Assembly: GCF_039839785.1 (NCBI RefSeq)
Contig: NZ_JBDOQT010000001.1
Span: forward strand, 682,001 to 746,000
DNA: 64,000 nt
Direction of reading: 5' to 3'
Source: Pelagibius sp. CAU 1746
Lineage (GTDB): Bacteria > Pseudomonadota > Alphaproteobacteria > Kiloniellales > Kiloniellaceae
Below, one piece after another: positions 30,698 through 39,547 of this stretch (positions within the stretch are counted from its first letter, which is position 1; each line of letters begins with the position of its first letter). A program made the position numbers and the translations under genes. Below the pieces are notes generated by a model, which was not told the DNA's origin, searched no databases, and saw nothing but the letters and a program-made list of their open reading frames with translations.

Positions 30698-31252
30698 CTA
30701 TTGGCTCGAGGCGATGCGGAGCTGGCGCGCCTTGGTCAAGATGGCGTTCTCGATGTCGGTCGGGGTCTGCTGCTCGATCGAGGCGTCGATCCAGCTGCCG
30801 CTTTGCGGGTCGCGCAGCTGGCGGAAGACGGCCGCGCGCACCCCGTCGGCACGCAGGTCGCGGCCGAGAATGTAGACGTTGATCTTGAACCGCTCGTTGG
30901 TCGATTCCGGCGGCGAATACCAGTCGGTGATGATCACCCCGCCGAAGGGATCGGCCGAGGCCAATGGCATGAAGGAAACGGTGTCCAGAGAGGCGCGCCA
31001 CAGATAGGAATTAACGCCGATACCTGAATCGCCGCCGCTGGCGTCCGGACGGTCCGCATCGTTGTTGATGCCGATGCGGTCGTTGCCGAGGACCGACCCG
31101 CGCGTTTCCTCGTACTTTTCCGCCGTTTCGTCGCGGTATTTGGCTTCGCCGCCCAGGCCGCAGCCGGCGACGGTCAGCGCCAGGCCAAGGGTCAGCCAGC
31201 GCCAGGTGGCGAAATTCTTGCCAAGGGTCGTCCCAAAGGCGGTCGGTTTCAT
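30698..31252 (-). CDS. DUF3576 domain-containing lipoprotein
   Basis: The 184-residue protein has a signal sequence with a lipobox (ALTVAGC at about 27-33 in this frame), then the DUF3576 core: [52 protein letters not shown] and ending with [14 protein letters not shown]. Homologues lie next to leuS in many alphaproteobacteria, suggesting an envelope role. The second ATG (31252) was preferred because AGGGA is placed better for it than for ATG 31261. Confidence 0.9.
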   Translation of the reverse strand: MKPTAFGTTLGKNFATWRWLTLGLALTVAGCGLGGEAKYRDETAEKYEETRGSVLGNDRIGINNDADRPDASGGDSGIGVNSYLWRASLDTVSFMPLASADPFGGVIITDWYSPPESTNERFKINVYILGRDLRADGVRAAVFRQLRDPQSGSWIDASIEQQTPTDIENAILTKARQLRIASSQ

Positions 31253-31449
31253 CGTTTCCATGTCCCTGCGTGCTGCAAAGGGCGACCGCTCCGCGTCTCC
31301 TCAGCGACGGCGGCCGCGAAATCTCCTTCGAGTAGATATCATAGGGCCCAGAAGCGGGCAAAAGAGAAATGGGGCCAAATCCTTGGCCCTTGGGGGGGGG
31401 GCGCCCGCCTGGGGCAGTCGGGCCGTCACCGGGGGCGGCTCGGGGAGGG

Positions 31450-31488
31450 CCAAAAGAAATGGGGCGGCACCCGAAGGTGCCGCCCCAT
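31450..31488 (-). terminator. intrinsic terminator of the porin gene
   Basis: Read on the minus strand, a 13-bp perfect stem (ATGGGGCGGCACC with GGTGCCGCCCCAT) closes a UUCG tetraloop and is followed by TTCTTTT. It starts 28 bases after the porin stop. Confidence 0.93.
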
Positions 31489-31516
31489 CAAACGACTGAC
31501 GTCGTAGGGTCTTGGC

Positions 31517-32614
31517 TTAGAAGGAGAGCTTCAAGCCGCTGGTGACCGCAACGATGTCGTTGTTAACGTCAACGCCGAGGACGTCACCATCTTCCTCACC
31601 GACGAAGCCGGTCAGGAACACGCTCACGCCCGGAGCGAGGTTGTAGCTGACGTTGGCCGAACCACCCAGCAGATCGACGTCGCTCAGCTCGACACCGGAA
31701 ATCTCGATCTCGTCATTGGCGTAGATGCCGTTGATCGAGAAGTTCCACGGGCCGGTCGCATAACCGATGCCCAGGTCGACCGCGTAGCCTTCGCCGCCGT
31801 TGCCGTCAAGGTCGTCCCAGACAGCGCCGGCCGCGATGGTGAAGCCGGAGAAGCTGATCGCCGCGCCACCGCCGATACCGTAGACGGTATCTTCGGGCTC
31901 AGCGTCGACCTGGCCGAAGGCGCCAACGAGGCCGAGCTCGATGCCGACGCCGTTGAACTCGCCGTCATAGCCCAAGCCGATGCCAATGTTGTCGTGAACG
32001 CCGGAGGAATCAGCATTGTTGAAGCGGTTGCCATCGCTGCCGTCGGACGTATCCGGCGTGTAGCTGAGGCCGGCGCTGAAGCCGTTGAAGTTCGGCGTGG
32101 TGTAGGTGATCTTCGTCGCGTCCGAAGTATCGACGCCACCGACGAAGTCCACCGAGGTGCGGACCAGGCCGGTGTAGGCCGAGCTCAGGAAGTTCGAGGT
32201 CGGGTTGCCGACGCCGCCGTAATCAACGCCGGAGTTCGAGCCGTTGACCATGAAGGTGTCTTCGGCGCCGTCGTTGTTGCCGAACTCGATCTTACCGAAG
32301 TTGCCCGACGCCCAGATGCTGTTTTCGTCAGCAACGGTGTCCGACTGACCATTGGTATCGCTGGTGGGATCAGCCTCGAACTCCACGCGGAAGCCGAAGG
32401 TGATGCCGTTGTCGGCCATGATCGAGCCCTTGACGTGCACTTCCGTGTTCGTCGAGAAGGCAAAGCCACGATCCGAAGAATCGAAGTCAGAGTCACCACC
32501 GGAGGCCATGAACTGCTGGAAGCCAGACAGCTCGAGCTCCTGCGCGGCAGCCGGGCTGGCCACCAGGGCCGCGGCCCCGACAATGGCGCTGCTCGCCATC
32601 AAAACGTTTTTCAT
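31517..32614 (-). CDS. outer-membrane porin
   Basis: A 365-residue protein with a signal peptide (cleavage likely after SPAAA at about 24) and the alternating, glycine/aspartate/asparagine-rich strands of a 16-stranded general porin: LELSGFQQFMASGG near the mature start, the loop-3-like region SIWASGNFGKIEFGNNDG, TPNFNGFSAGLSYTPD, and a terminal phenylalanine (GLKLSF) expected for Bam recognition. The very acidic composition suits a porin from a salt-exposed bacterium. GGAGC lies upstream of the start; the 427-bp gap beyond probably holds its promoter. Confidence 0.92.
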   Translation of the reverse strand: MKNVLMASSAIVGAAALVASPAAAQELELSGFQQFMASGGDSDFDSSDRGFAFSTNTEVHVKGSIMADNGITFGFRVEFEADPTSDTNGQSDTVADENSIWASGNFGKIEFGNNDGAEDTFMVNGSNSGVDYGGVGNPTSNFLSSAYTGLVRTSVDFVGGVDTSDATKITYTTPNFNGFSAGLSYTPDTSDGSDGNRFNNADSSGVHDNIGIGLGYDGEFNGVGIELGLVGAFGQVDAEPEDTVYGIGGGAAISFSGFTIAAGAVWDDLDGNGGEGYAVDLGIGYATGPWNFSINGIYANDEIEISGVELSDVDLLGGSANVSYNLAPGVSVFLTGFVGEEDGDVLGVDVNNDIVAVTSGLKLSF

Positions 32615-33041
32615 CCGAAAAGCTCCAAATACGGTGTCTATTGTGGGTACCCCAAGCCACGGGATGTCCTGTTGGTACTAGGCTGTGCTGCGGATCGCAA
32701 GGCTTGGCAGCGCTGTTAAGTTGTTTTTCCGACACACTGTGTTTTCTCGGCAACAGTGAGTGTTTTAGCCGCGAACCCAACGACTTCGGCGCGGCGGTTG
32801 CCGCCCCGATGTAGAGCGAGTCTGCGCCTTATGCGTTATTTAGATCCAAGCAACAACTCCTAAAAGGCGAATTCTAAACGCCTCGTTAACCCTCGGCGCC
32901 GTGACCCTTGCATCCTGGGGCGCATTTGCCTAGAGGGAGGGCGGCGGGCCGGCCGCTTTGCCGGGAGCCGCGGCGGCCCGCGGCTTCGGGCCGGCCTCGA
33001 CAGCCCGTCACTCGTATCACTTACAGGGTTCAAGACACGTC
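32615..33041. other. 427-bp non-coding gap between the porin and sulfotransferase genes
   Basis: This divergent gap should hold the porin promoter and the sulfotransferase promoter. Its central part (about 32820-32900) is AT-richer than its surroundings and has a weak hairpin (AGGCG at 32865 with CGCCT at 32879). No convincing -35/-10 pair, RNA gene or open reading frame was recognised. Confidence 0.5.
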
Positions 33042-33902
33042 ATGTCAGGCATACTCTGGCTCGCTTCCTATCCGAAGTCCGGCAACACCTGGATGCGGGT
33101 CTTCCTGGCCAACCTGATTCTGAACGAGCCGGAACCGCTGCCGCTGCGGCGCATCAACGAGGTCTGCTCCAGCGAACCCAACGAGGTCTGGTTCAAGCCC
33201 GTGGCCTCCAAGCCGGTCAGCGAACTGAGCGACAAGAAAATCGCGGCCCTGCGCACCAAGGCCCAGGAACAGGCCGTGCGCCTGAACAAGAACATCATCC
33301 CGATGAAAACGCACAGTTTTTGCGGCAAGGATTACGGTTATCCGACGATCTCCGTAAAGGCCACCATGGGCGTCATCTATATCGTCCGCGACCCCCGCGA
33401 CGTGGTGCTCTCCGCCGCCGACCACTACGGCCTGACGGTCGACCAGGCGATCGAGATGATGAACGACAAGACCACACGGGGCCGCGGCCTTCCGGGCAAC
33501 ACCGTCTACGAGCGCATGAGCAGTTGGTCGGAACACGTGAAGTCCTGGACCTCCTGGAAGCATACGCCGCTGCAGGTGCTGCGCTACGAGGATATGCTCG
33601 CCGACCCGATCGGCGTTTTCGGAGGCGTCGCGCGCAAGCTGGGAATCACCAACGACGATGCAAGGATCGAGCAGGCCGTGGCTTTCTCATCCTTCAAGAC
33701 CCTGCAGAAGCAGGAGGCGGAAACCGGCTTCATCGAGAAGTCGGTGAACAGCCAGCGCTTCTTCCGCTCCGGGCGATCCGGGGGCTGGCGCGACAAGCTG
33801 AGCGCCGGTCAGGTGGCCGCCATCGAACGGGACCACGCCGTGCAGATGCGCCGCTTCGGCTACCTGCCTCCGGAGCTCGCGCAGCAGCAGAAGGTTTCCT
33901 GA
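33042..33902 (+). CDS. PAPS-type sulfotransferase, first of a tandem pair
   Basis: The 286-residue protein has the two PAPS-binding motifs of sulfotransferases: the 5'-phosphosulfate loop YPKSGNTW at 10-17 and the 3'-phosphate motif RDPRDVVLSAADH at 116-128. A C-terminal FFRSGRSGGWRDKL matches the conserved RxGxxGxW-type substrate-closing motif. It should transfer sulfate from PAPS to a hydroxyl of a sugar, lipid or small molecule. It has no signal peptide, so acts in the cytoplasm. A GTG-started paralogue follows after two bases. No strong ribosome-binding site precedes ATG 33042. Confidence 0.9.
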   Translation: MSGILWLASYPKSGNTWMRVFLANLILNEPEPLPLRRINEVCSSEPNEVWFKPVASKPVSELSDKKIAALRTKAQEQAVRLNKNIIPMKTHSFCGKDYGYPTISVKATMGVIYIVRDPRDVVLSAADHYGLTVDQAIEMMNDKTTRGRGLPGNTVYERMSSWSEHVKSWTSWKHTPLQVLRYEDMLADPIGVFGGVARKLGITNDDARIEQAVAFSSFKTLQKQEAETGFIEKSVNSQRFFRSGRSGGWRDKLSAGQVAAIERDHAVQMRRFGYLPPELAQQQKVS

Positions 33903-33904
33903 CG

Positions 33905-34732
33905 GTGCCCGGTATTCTCTGGCTGGCCTCCTATCCCAAGTCCGGCAACACCTGGATGCGCGCCTTTCTGGCCAATCTCATCTCCGATCCCGCGGAGCCG
34001 CTGCCGCTGAAACAGATTGGAGACCTCTGCCCCGGCGAGCCGGCGGAAATGTGGTTCAAGCCTTTCACCGACAAGCCCGTCGCCGAGTTGGAGCCCAAGG
34101 AGATCGCGCCGCTGCGCACCCGCGCCCAGGAACGGGTCGTCGCACTCAACAAGAACATTGTGCCGATGAAGACCCACAGCTACTTGGGAGAGGATTTCGG
34201 CCACCCGATCATTTCCATGAAGGCGACCTTCGGTGCGGTCTACATCATCCGCGACCCGCGCGACGTGGCGATCTCCGCCGCCGACCATTTCGGCAAGACC
34301 CTGGAGGAGACGATCGCCTACATGGACGATCCGCAGGGGACCTGTGCGCCGATGGCCGGGCTCATCGTCCATGAGCGCCAGAGCAGCTGGTCCAACCACG
34401 TCGAGTCCTGGACCAAGTGGAACCATCCGGGAATCTTCGTCGTGCGTTACGAGGATTTGCTGGCTGATCCCCTGGATCAATTCGGCCGCGTCGCCCGGCA
34501 TTTCGGCATCGCCAGCGATTCCGCGCGTATCAGAAAGGCGATGGAGTTTTCTGCTTTCGATCAGCTACAAAGACTCGAGGACAGCGAAGGTTTCGCGGAA
34601 CGCTCGATACACAGCGAACGCTTTTTCCGCTCAGGGCGGTCGGGCGGCTGGCGCGAAAAGCTGACGCCCGAACAGGTTGCCCGCATCGAGCAGGACCACG
34701 CCGCGCAGATGAAGCGTTTCGGCTACTTATAG
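33905..34732 (+). CDS. PAPS-type sulfotransferase, second of a tandem pair
   Basis: The 275-residue protein is closely similar along its whole length to the preceding one: PGILWLASYPKSGNTWMRAF near the start, RDPRDVAISAADH for 3'-phosphate binding, SSWSNHVESWTKWNH in the middle, and FFRSGRSGGWREKL at the end. The GTG start lies two bases after the previous stop, so it is presumably translated by coupling. The substrate is unknown. The pair probably arose by tandem duplication; the C-terminal extension PPELAQQQKVS of the first copy is absent here. Confidence 0.9.
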   Translation: MPGILWLASYPKSGNTWMRAFLANLISDPAEPLPLKQIGDLCPGEPAEMWFKPFTDKPVAELEPKEIAPLRTRAQERVVALNKNIVPMKTHSYLGEDFGHPIISMKATFGAVYIIRDPRDVAISAADHFGKTLEETIAYMDDPQGTCAPMAGLIVHERQSSWSNHVESWTKWNHPGIFVVRYEDLLADPLDQFGRVARHFGIASDSARIRKAMEFSAFDQLQRLEDSEGFAERSIHSERFFRSGRSGGWREKLTPEQVARIEQDHAAQMKRFGYL

Positions 34733-34785
34733 GCCTCTCCCGCCGCCACTATCATCAGGCCCAAGACCGAAGAGAACAGCGACCC

Positions 34786-35472
34786 ATGGCCGAGCCCCAG
34801 CACAACGCTATCGCCGATCGTCTGGAAGACGTGCGCGGGCGCATCGCCGCCGCCGCGAAGGAAGCCGGACGCGACCCTGCCGAGGTGACGTTGGTGGCGG
34901 TCAGCAAGGTGCATCCGGCCGCATCGGTCGAGCTGGCCCTCGCCGCCGGTCAGACCGTCTTCGGCGAGAACCGGGTACAGGAAGCGCAAAGCAAGTTTCC
35001 GGCCTTGAAGGCCGCGCATCCGGACCTGCGCCTGCACCTCATCGGCCCGCTGCAGACCAACAAGGTGACGGATGCGCTGCGGCTCTTCAATGTGATCGAG
35101 ACGGTGGATCGCCCCAAACTGGCTCGCGCCCTCGCCAAGGAGGCGGCGAAGCTGGGCGCGGCGCCGGCCTGCTACATCCAGGTGAATACCGGCGAGGAGC
35201 CGCAGAAGGCCGGCATCGCTCCGGCGGCGGCCGACGCCTTCGTCGCCGAGTGCCGCGACCTCGGCCTCGATGTCCGCGGCCTCATGTGCATCCCGCCGGT
35301 CGACGAGGAGCCGTCGCTGCACTTCGCCTTCCTGCGCGAGATCGCCCGGCGCAACGGCCTGGACGGCCTCTCAATGGGCATGAGCGGCGACTACGAGACG
35401 GCGGTGCGCTTCGGGGCGACGCTGGTGCGGGTCGGCACTGGGATCTTCGGCGCGCGCCCCGCGCGGGACTGA
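34786..35472 (+). CDS. YggS/PROSC family pyridoxal-phosphate homeostasis protein
   Basis: The 228-residue protein has the fold-type III alanine-racemase-like barrel of Ygg[10 protein letters not shown] with the PLP lysine (about residue 45), [28 protein letters not shown] and [27 protein letters not shown] at the end. It binds PLP and balances free B6 and amino/keto acids rather than catalysing a known reaction. Confidence 0.96.
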   Translation: MAEPQHNAIADRLEDVRGRIAAAAKEAGRDPAEVTLVAVSKVHPAASVELALAAGQTVFGENRVQEAQSKFPALKAAHPDLRLHLIGPLQTNKVTDALRLFNVIETVDRPKLARALAKEAAKLGAAPACYIQVNTGEEPQKAGIAPAAADAFVAECRDLGLDVRGLMCIPPVDEEPSLHFAFLREIARRNGLDGLSMGMSGDYETAVRFGATLVRVGTGIFGARPARD

Positions 35473-35509
35473 GTGCACTGCCTTCCCTATCGTCTAATCG
35501 TGATCCGAT

Positions 35510-36148
35510 TTAGTCGCAGCGTCGCCAGATGCAGTCGTCCTCGGTCACCGGATTGCGGCGCGGCATCAATTTGCGCCCCAGCAGGCCCACGAACTCCGCG
35601 AAACGCTCCCCGCCGATGTCCGGATTGACGCCGGGCGACCCCTCGGCATAGGCCACGGCCCGGCTGCCGCGGCACAGGCCGGCCAAGGTCCGAGTTGCGT
35701 CCTTGTCCGCCGCTCCGCGCGCGGCCTCCAGGGCGGCAGCACCCATCTCCGGGGCGCAGAGCGTTCGGCCGTTGAAGCTCTTGGGCACGCCGTAGGCGAT
35801 ACGCAGCAGATAGGCGGGACGCGCCACGTCTTGCGGGTTGGCAGTGTAGTTGCGCGGCATCCACGGCGGGCCGTAGCGGCGCAGCCCCTGAACCGTGGCC
35901 GACGACACCGCCTCCTGGGTCAGGTTCGGCCCCGGGCCGCCGTAGGTCTCCACCAGCAGCGGCCCGGCGGCGGCAACGCTGACCGGGACGTAACCCGCGG
36001 TGAAGTCGGTGAAGTAGACGGTGGCGCCGCCGGCGCCGGTCGCCGCGCAGCCCGCCAGGCCGAGCAGGCCGGCCGCGGCCAGGCCTAGGGATATCCTCGA
36101 TCCGCCCGATCTGCGGCCGCTTCGGCCGTGTCCAAGCCGTCGCTCCAT
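35510..36148 (-). CDS. uncharacterised lipoprotein
   Basis: A 212-residue protein with a basic N-terminus, a hydrophobic leader and a lipobox (LLGLAGC at about 28-34). The mature part includes a YFTDFTAGYVPVSVAAAGPLLVETYG segment, a four-cysteine C-terminal half (LCAPEMG, LCRGS, and CIWRRC at the end), and no motif I recognise. The last cysteines might form disulfides in the periplasm. It is followed off its 5' side by the L,D-transpeptidase-fold gene on the same strand, 115 bases away. Confidence 0.7.
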   Translation of the reverse strand: MERRLGHGRSGRRSGGSRISLGLAAAGLLGLAGCAATGAGGATVYFTDFTAGYVPVSVAAAGPLLVETYGGPGPNLTQEAVSSATVQGLRRYGPPWMPRNYTANPQDVARPAYLLRIAYGVPKSFNGRTLCAPEMGAAALEAARGAADKDATRTLAGLCRGSRAVAYAEGSPGVNPDIGGERFAEFVGLLGRKLMPRRNPVTEDDCIWRRCD

Positions 36149-36263
36149 GGCTCAGCCTCCTGATGGTCTCTCTGCGCTATTTGGGCGCTATGCAAGGCGC
36201 CGGCAATTGGTGACTGCGTTCAATGCGAAAAAAGCTGCGGGCAAAGGTCTGCGCCGGCTCCGG

Positions 36264-36842
36264 TCATGTCTCGCGGGGCGCCAGCACCTTCACCGCGCTG
36301 CCGGCCGCGGCGGTTCGCAGCACCTCCAGCAGATCCGGCAACGCCAAGGCGACGCAGCCCTCGGTGGGCCCATAGTCCTCACGCGCCACATGCAGGAAGA
36401 TGGCGCTGCCGGCCCCGGGCACCACGGGATCGTCGTTGTGGCCCAGCACCACGACCACGTCGTAGAGACCGTCGTCGCGGGTCATGCGCTCGTGGCTGGC
36501 GGCATAGGGCAGGCGCACCGGCCGGTTATAGGCCGGATCCGCCGGGTCGTCGCACCAGCCGTCGTCGGCGCCGATGGCAGCGCAGTCGAACGAGGTTTCG
36601 GGCGCCGCCACCCGGTCGGCGCGGTAGAGCACGCGGCGGATCGGCCAGCGCCCCACCGGCGTGATGCCATCGCCTTCGTGTTTTTTCCGGGCGATGGCGC
36701 CGCGGCCGATGGCGCAGCGAAAACTGCGGTCGCCCCACTGAGCCCAGGCCTCGCCTTGGCTGACGCGGACCCTCAGGTCCGGCGGGGCCAGGCCCGGCGG
36801 GGTCAGGTCCGGTGATGACGGTGTTTCAGAATCGGCCGGCAT
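36264..36842 (-). CDS. L,D-transpeptidase (YkuD-fold) protein without visible signal peptide
   Basis: The 192-residue protein has the YkuD catalytic pattern: FLHVARED...PTEGCVAL, with histidine and cysteine about 15 residues apart near residues 150-167, and earlier GRGAIARKKHEGDGITPVGRW. Such enzymes crosslink peptidoglycan or act on related D-amino-acid substrates. Unusually, the N-terminus is a proline/serine-rich stretch with no hydrophobic leader. An in-frame TAA lies 17 codons upstream and none of the intervening codons is a start, so a missed signal sequence is unlikely. A cytoplasmic or non-classically exported form, or a non-murein substrate, is possible. Confidence 0.88.
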   Translation of the reverse strand: MPADSETPSSPDLTPPGLAPPDLRVRVSQGEAWAQWGDRSFRCAIGRGAIARKKHEGDGITPVGRWPIRRVLYRADRVAAPETSFDCAAIGADDGWCDDPADPAYNRPVRLPYAASHERMTRDDGLYDVVVVLGHNDDPVVPGAGSAIFLHVAREDYGPTEGCVALALPDLLEVLRTAAAGSAVKVLAPRET

Positions 36843-36895
36843 GGCTGCCAGCCTAACCGCGGCGGGCTGCGCCCGGCCAGGGGTTATCTCTTAGG

Positions 36896-36981
36896 GCAGA
36901 TCAGGGTCGGTGGGAATCGCCCAAGGCGATCCACCGGCCCCGTAACTCTGCTCGATGCCTGAAAGATAGATCGGATTCACA
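36896..36981 (-). repeat. dispersed double-hairpin intergenic repeat, copy C (inverted)
   Basis: Read on the minus strand, this copy begins TGTGAATCCGATCTAT and ends CCCTGATCTGC, as in copies A and B. Its second hairpin is especially clear: GGCCGGTGGATCGCC followed by GGCGATTCCCACCG. It lies between the L,D-transpeptidase-fold gene and the uncharacterised gene at 37007. Confidence 0.88.
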
Positions 36982-37006
36982 CGATCAGGCGCCCGCGCAA
37001 AGCACC

Positions 37007-37984
37007 TCACGAGCCGCCGGGCGGGACTGCCGGATCGAACCGCCAGGGATCGTTTGGATCCGGGTCGCGGCGCCAGGCGGCCTCTTCGGGCTTGTCGGCG
37101 GGGCTCGCGGCGTCAGGGGAACCGCCGGCCTGGCTCATCAGGCGGTACTTGTCGAGGGCGTCCATCATGCGCTGGGCCACGTCGGCCTCCGCCGCACCTT
37201 GGGCCATGATCAGCGGATGCGAGGCGGCTTCGGCCCTGCGCTCAGGCGCTGGAGCGGGCGGCTGGGCGCGCGGCGGTAAAGGATAGGACTTCGCGGCGGA
37301 CCCGCGCTGCGGCAGCGGCATCGCTTCGGCTGTGCCGGCGGCCGTCGGCATCGCCGGGCCCGCCGCCGGGCTGCGGCGCAGGTCGTTGAACAAGGCGTTC
37401 AGAGCGTCCTGTCCCGTCAGCATGCCCGTCATGGCGGACTCCTCCGCAGGCGGCAGCTCGCCCGAACTCACGCCGGAGTTCGGGCTGTGGCTTGGGCTGC
37501 CGCTGTGCGGCATGGGGGCCGTGGCGGGCCCCGCTGCGGTGGCGAGAGGCGCGGCGGCCGGAATCACCAGCCCGGCCGGGACGGCGGCCGCCGGATCGGA
37601 AGCGGCCCCGCCGCCGGGAACGTCGCTGCCCGCAAACTGCTGATCGGCGGCCTTCTCTTCGCCGCCGAAGAAGGCCAGAACGCTTGCGCCGAAGTCTTCC
37701 CCAGCGACTTCCTCGTAGAAGGCATTGGCGGCGGCGGCGATGAAGCCGGAGGGCCCGCCGAACAGGGTATCGCCCAGGATGCGGGCGGCAGGGCCGATCT
37801 CGTCGCCGGTGATCTCGCGGTAGAGGGTGGAGACGAGCGGGATGTGCTGCAGCGGATTGATGATGTCGAGGAAGTCGTCGAAGGAGAAGTCGCCGTCGCT
37901 CTGCCCATCGAAGCCGAGCTCGCGCTGCCGCGCAGTGAGCTTCTGCGGGTTGCGATAATCGCCAACGAATTCCAAATCGACCAT
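37007..37984 (-). CDS. uncharacterised protein with conserved N-terminal domain and low-complexity tail
   Basis: A 325-residue protein in two parts. Residues 1-105 look folded: FSFDDFLDIINPLQHIPLVSTLYREITGDEIGPA and a glycine/alanine helix region FGGPSGFIAAAANAFYEEVAGEDFGASVLAFF. I recall this segment from hypothetical alphaproteobacterial proteins. Residues 120-325 are proline/alanine-rich and probably disordered, with two short predicted helices (GQDALNALFNDLRR and VAQRMMDALDKYRLMSQ). It has no signal peptide or membrane segment. No function is proposed. Confidence 0.72.
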   Translation of the reverse strand: MVDLEFVGDYRNPQKLTARQRELGFDGQSDGDFSFDDFLDIINPLQHIPLVSTLYREITGDEIGPAARILGDTLFGGPSGFIAAAANAFYEEVAGEDFGASVLAFFGGEEKAADQQFAGSDVPGGGAASDPAAAVPAGLVIPAAAPLATAAGPATAPMPHSGSPSHSPNSGVSSGELPPAEESAMTGMLTGQDALNALFNDLRRSPAAGPAMPTAAGTAEAMPLPQRGSAAKSYPLPPRAQPPAPAPERRAEAASHPLIMAQGAAEADVAQRMMDALDKYRLMSQAGGSPDAASPADKPEEAAWRRDPDPNDPWRFDPAVPPGGS

Positions 37985-38141
37985 AGATCCTCCGACCGCT
38001 TTATCAGCAAGAAGCGGGCCAGAGGCCGTTATGATGCTTTATCAAGAGGTTATTCGTAGCGCTCCGGCGCTTCAGGCAGCATCTGCCCGGTGCGGAGGCG
38101 CGGCGGCGGGCGAGAATTGCCGCCCAACCTGCGCGGCGCGG

Positions 38142-39287
38142 CTAGAACAGGTGGCCGAAGCGGGCCGCCTTGGTGGCCAGGTAGAAGTCGTTGTGGGCGT
38201 TGGAGGGGAAGCTGTGCTCGACCCGCTCCTCCACCGCGATGCCGAAGCGGGCCAGCGCGGCGACTTTTTGCGGATTGTTGGTCATCAGCCGCACCTTGCG
38301 GAAGCCCAGGTGGTGCAGCATCTGAGCGGCCGGCAGGTAGACCCGCTCGTCGGCGTCGAAGCCGAGCTGCTCGTTGGCGTCCAGGGTGTCGGCGCCGCGG
38401 TCCTGCAGGGTATAGGCGCGCAGCTTGTTGACCAGGCCGATGCCGCGGCCTTCCTGCATCAGGTACAGTACGATGCCGGCGCCGGCCTCGGCCATGGCCT
38501 GGATGGCGCCGCGCAGCTGGTCGCCGCAGTCGCAGCGCAGCGAGCCCAACAGGTCGCCGGTGAAGCACTCCGAATGCAGCCGCAGCAGCAGCGGCTCGTC
38601 GGCCTTGGGCTCGCCGACGATGATTGCCAGGTGCTCCATGCCGCCGTCGTCGGGGCGGAAGGCGACGATGCGGGCCTGCTCGGCTCCGGCCAGCGGCACG
38701 GCGGCGTTGGCCACCTGGGTCAGGCCGCGCGCGGCGGCGTAGCGGTATTCGGTCACATTGGCCGCCGAGACCGCCATGAGGTCGCGGGCGTCGGCCCAGG
38801 CGACCGGGCTCTGCACCGGCTGCTTCGGCAGGGGTGCCAGCAGGGCGGCGGGCAGCAGGCGGGCCAGTTTGGTCAACTCCACCGCGGCAACGTCGAGGCC
38901 CGCCGGGGCCGTCACGATCCGGCGCGGCCGCAGGGCGGCGTCCTGCGGGCTGGTCGGGTCGGCCAGGGCGCGGATGCTCTCGGCCCTCTGCTCCTCCAGG
39001 GCCAGCGCCATGACGCCGCCGCTGGCGATCAAGCCTTCGGCTTCCGGCAACCCCAGGGCCTGCGCGCGGCGCGCGGTGAGCAGCAGCATCGGCTCGGTGC
39101 CGGTCAGCTTGGCGAGCGCCGCCAGGCCTTCCGGCGTGGCCTCCTCGGCGGCCTGCACGACGGCGCCCTGTCCGGACCAGTCGTGCAGCACCACGCTGGC
39201 CCCGCGGCGCAACTCGGCGAGTGCGCGCTCCACCGTCTGAAGCACGGCGGCGTCTAGCGTTTTCGGGGTCTTGGCGGGTTGCTGCAT
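38142..39287 (-). CDS. ribA: GTP cyclohydrolase II with degenerate RibB-like N-terminal half
   Basis: RibA opens GTP in the first step of riboflavin synthesis. The C-terminal half of this 381-residue protein has the zinc ligands Cys241, Cys252 and Cys254 (HSECFTGDLLGSLRCDCG), the catalytic QEGRGIGLVNKLRAY, and ending NAHNDFYLATKAARFGHLF. The N-terminal 200 residues (LDAAVLQTVERALAELRRGASVVLHD) resemble a decayed DHBP synthase domain, lacking its catalytic motifs. The ATG at 39287 was chosen by homology; upstream in-frame sequence is arginine-rich and unlike coding sequence. Confidence 0.93.
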   Translation of the reverse strand: MQQPAKTPKTLDAAVLQTVERALAELRRGASVVLHDWSGQGAVVQAAEEATPEGLAALAKLTGTEPMLLLTARRAQALGLPEAEGLIASGGVMALALEEQRAESIRALADPTSPQDAALRPRRIVTAPAGLDVAAVELTKLARLLPAALLAPLPKQPVQSPVAWADARDLMAVSAANVTEYRYAAARGLTQVANAAVPLAGAEQARIVAFRPDDGGMEHLAIIVGEPKADEPLLLRLHSECFTGDLLGSLRCDCGDQLRGAIQAMAEAGAGIVLYLMQEGRGIGLVNKLRAYTLQDRGADTLDANEQLGFDADERVYLPAAQMLHHLGFRKVRLMTNNPQKVAALARFGIAVEERVEHSFPSNAHNDFYLATKAARFGHLF

Positions 39288-39547
39288 TGCTTGGCTGGGG
39301 TCTCGCCGGGGTCTCGCCGGGGTCTCGATAGTCACTTTACGGGCCGGGCGGCCCTGTGTCACGGTGGCGCCGCCCGGGCATCCCCGAACCCTGCGAAGGG
39401 GGGCGGGACGCCGTTCCACGCAACACATAAGTGCCGCCGCCGGAAAACGCCAGCGTTTCGGTGGCGGAATGAGTCTGCGGGCCGCCGGACGGAACCTGAT
39501 GTCCGGAGTGCAGAGGCCGGCGACCGAAGGGGGAGAGGACCTGACCC

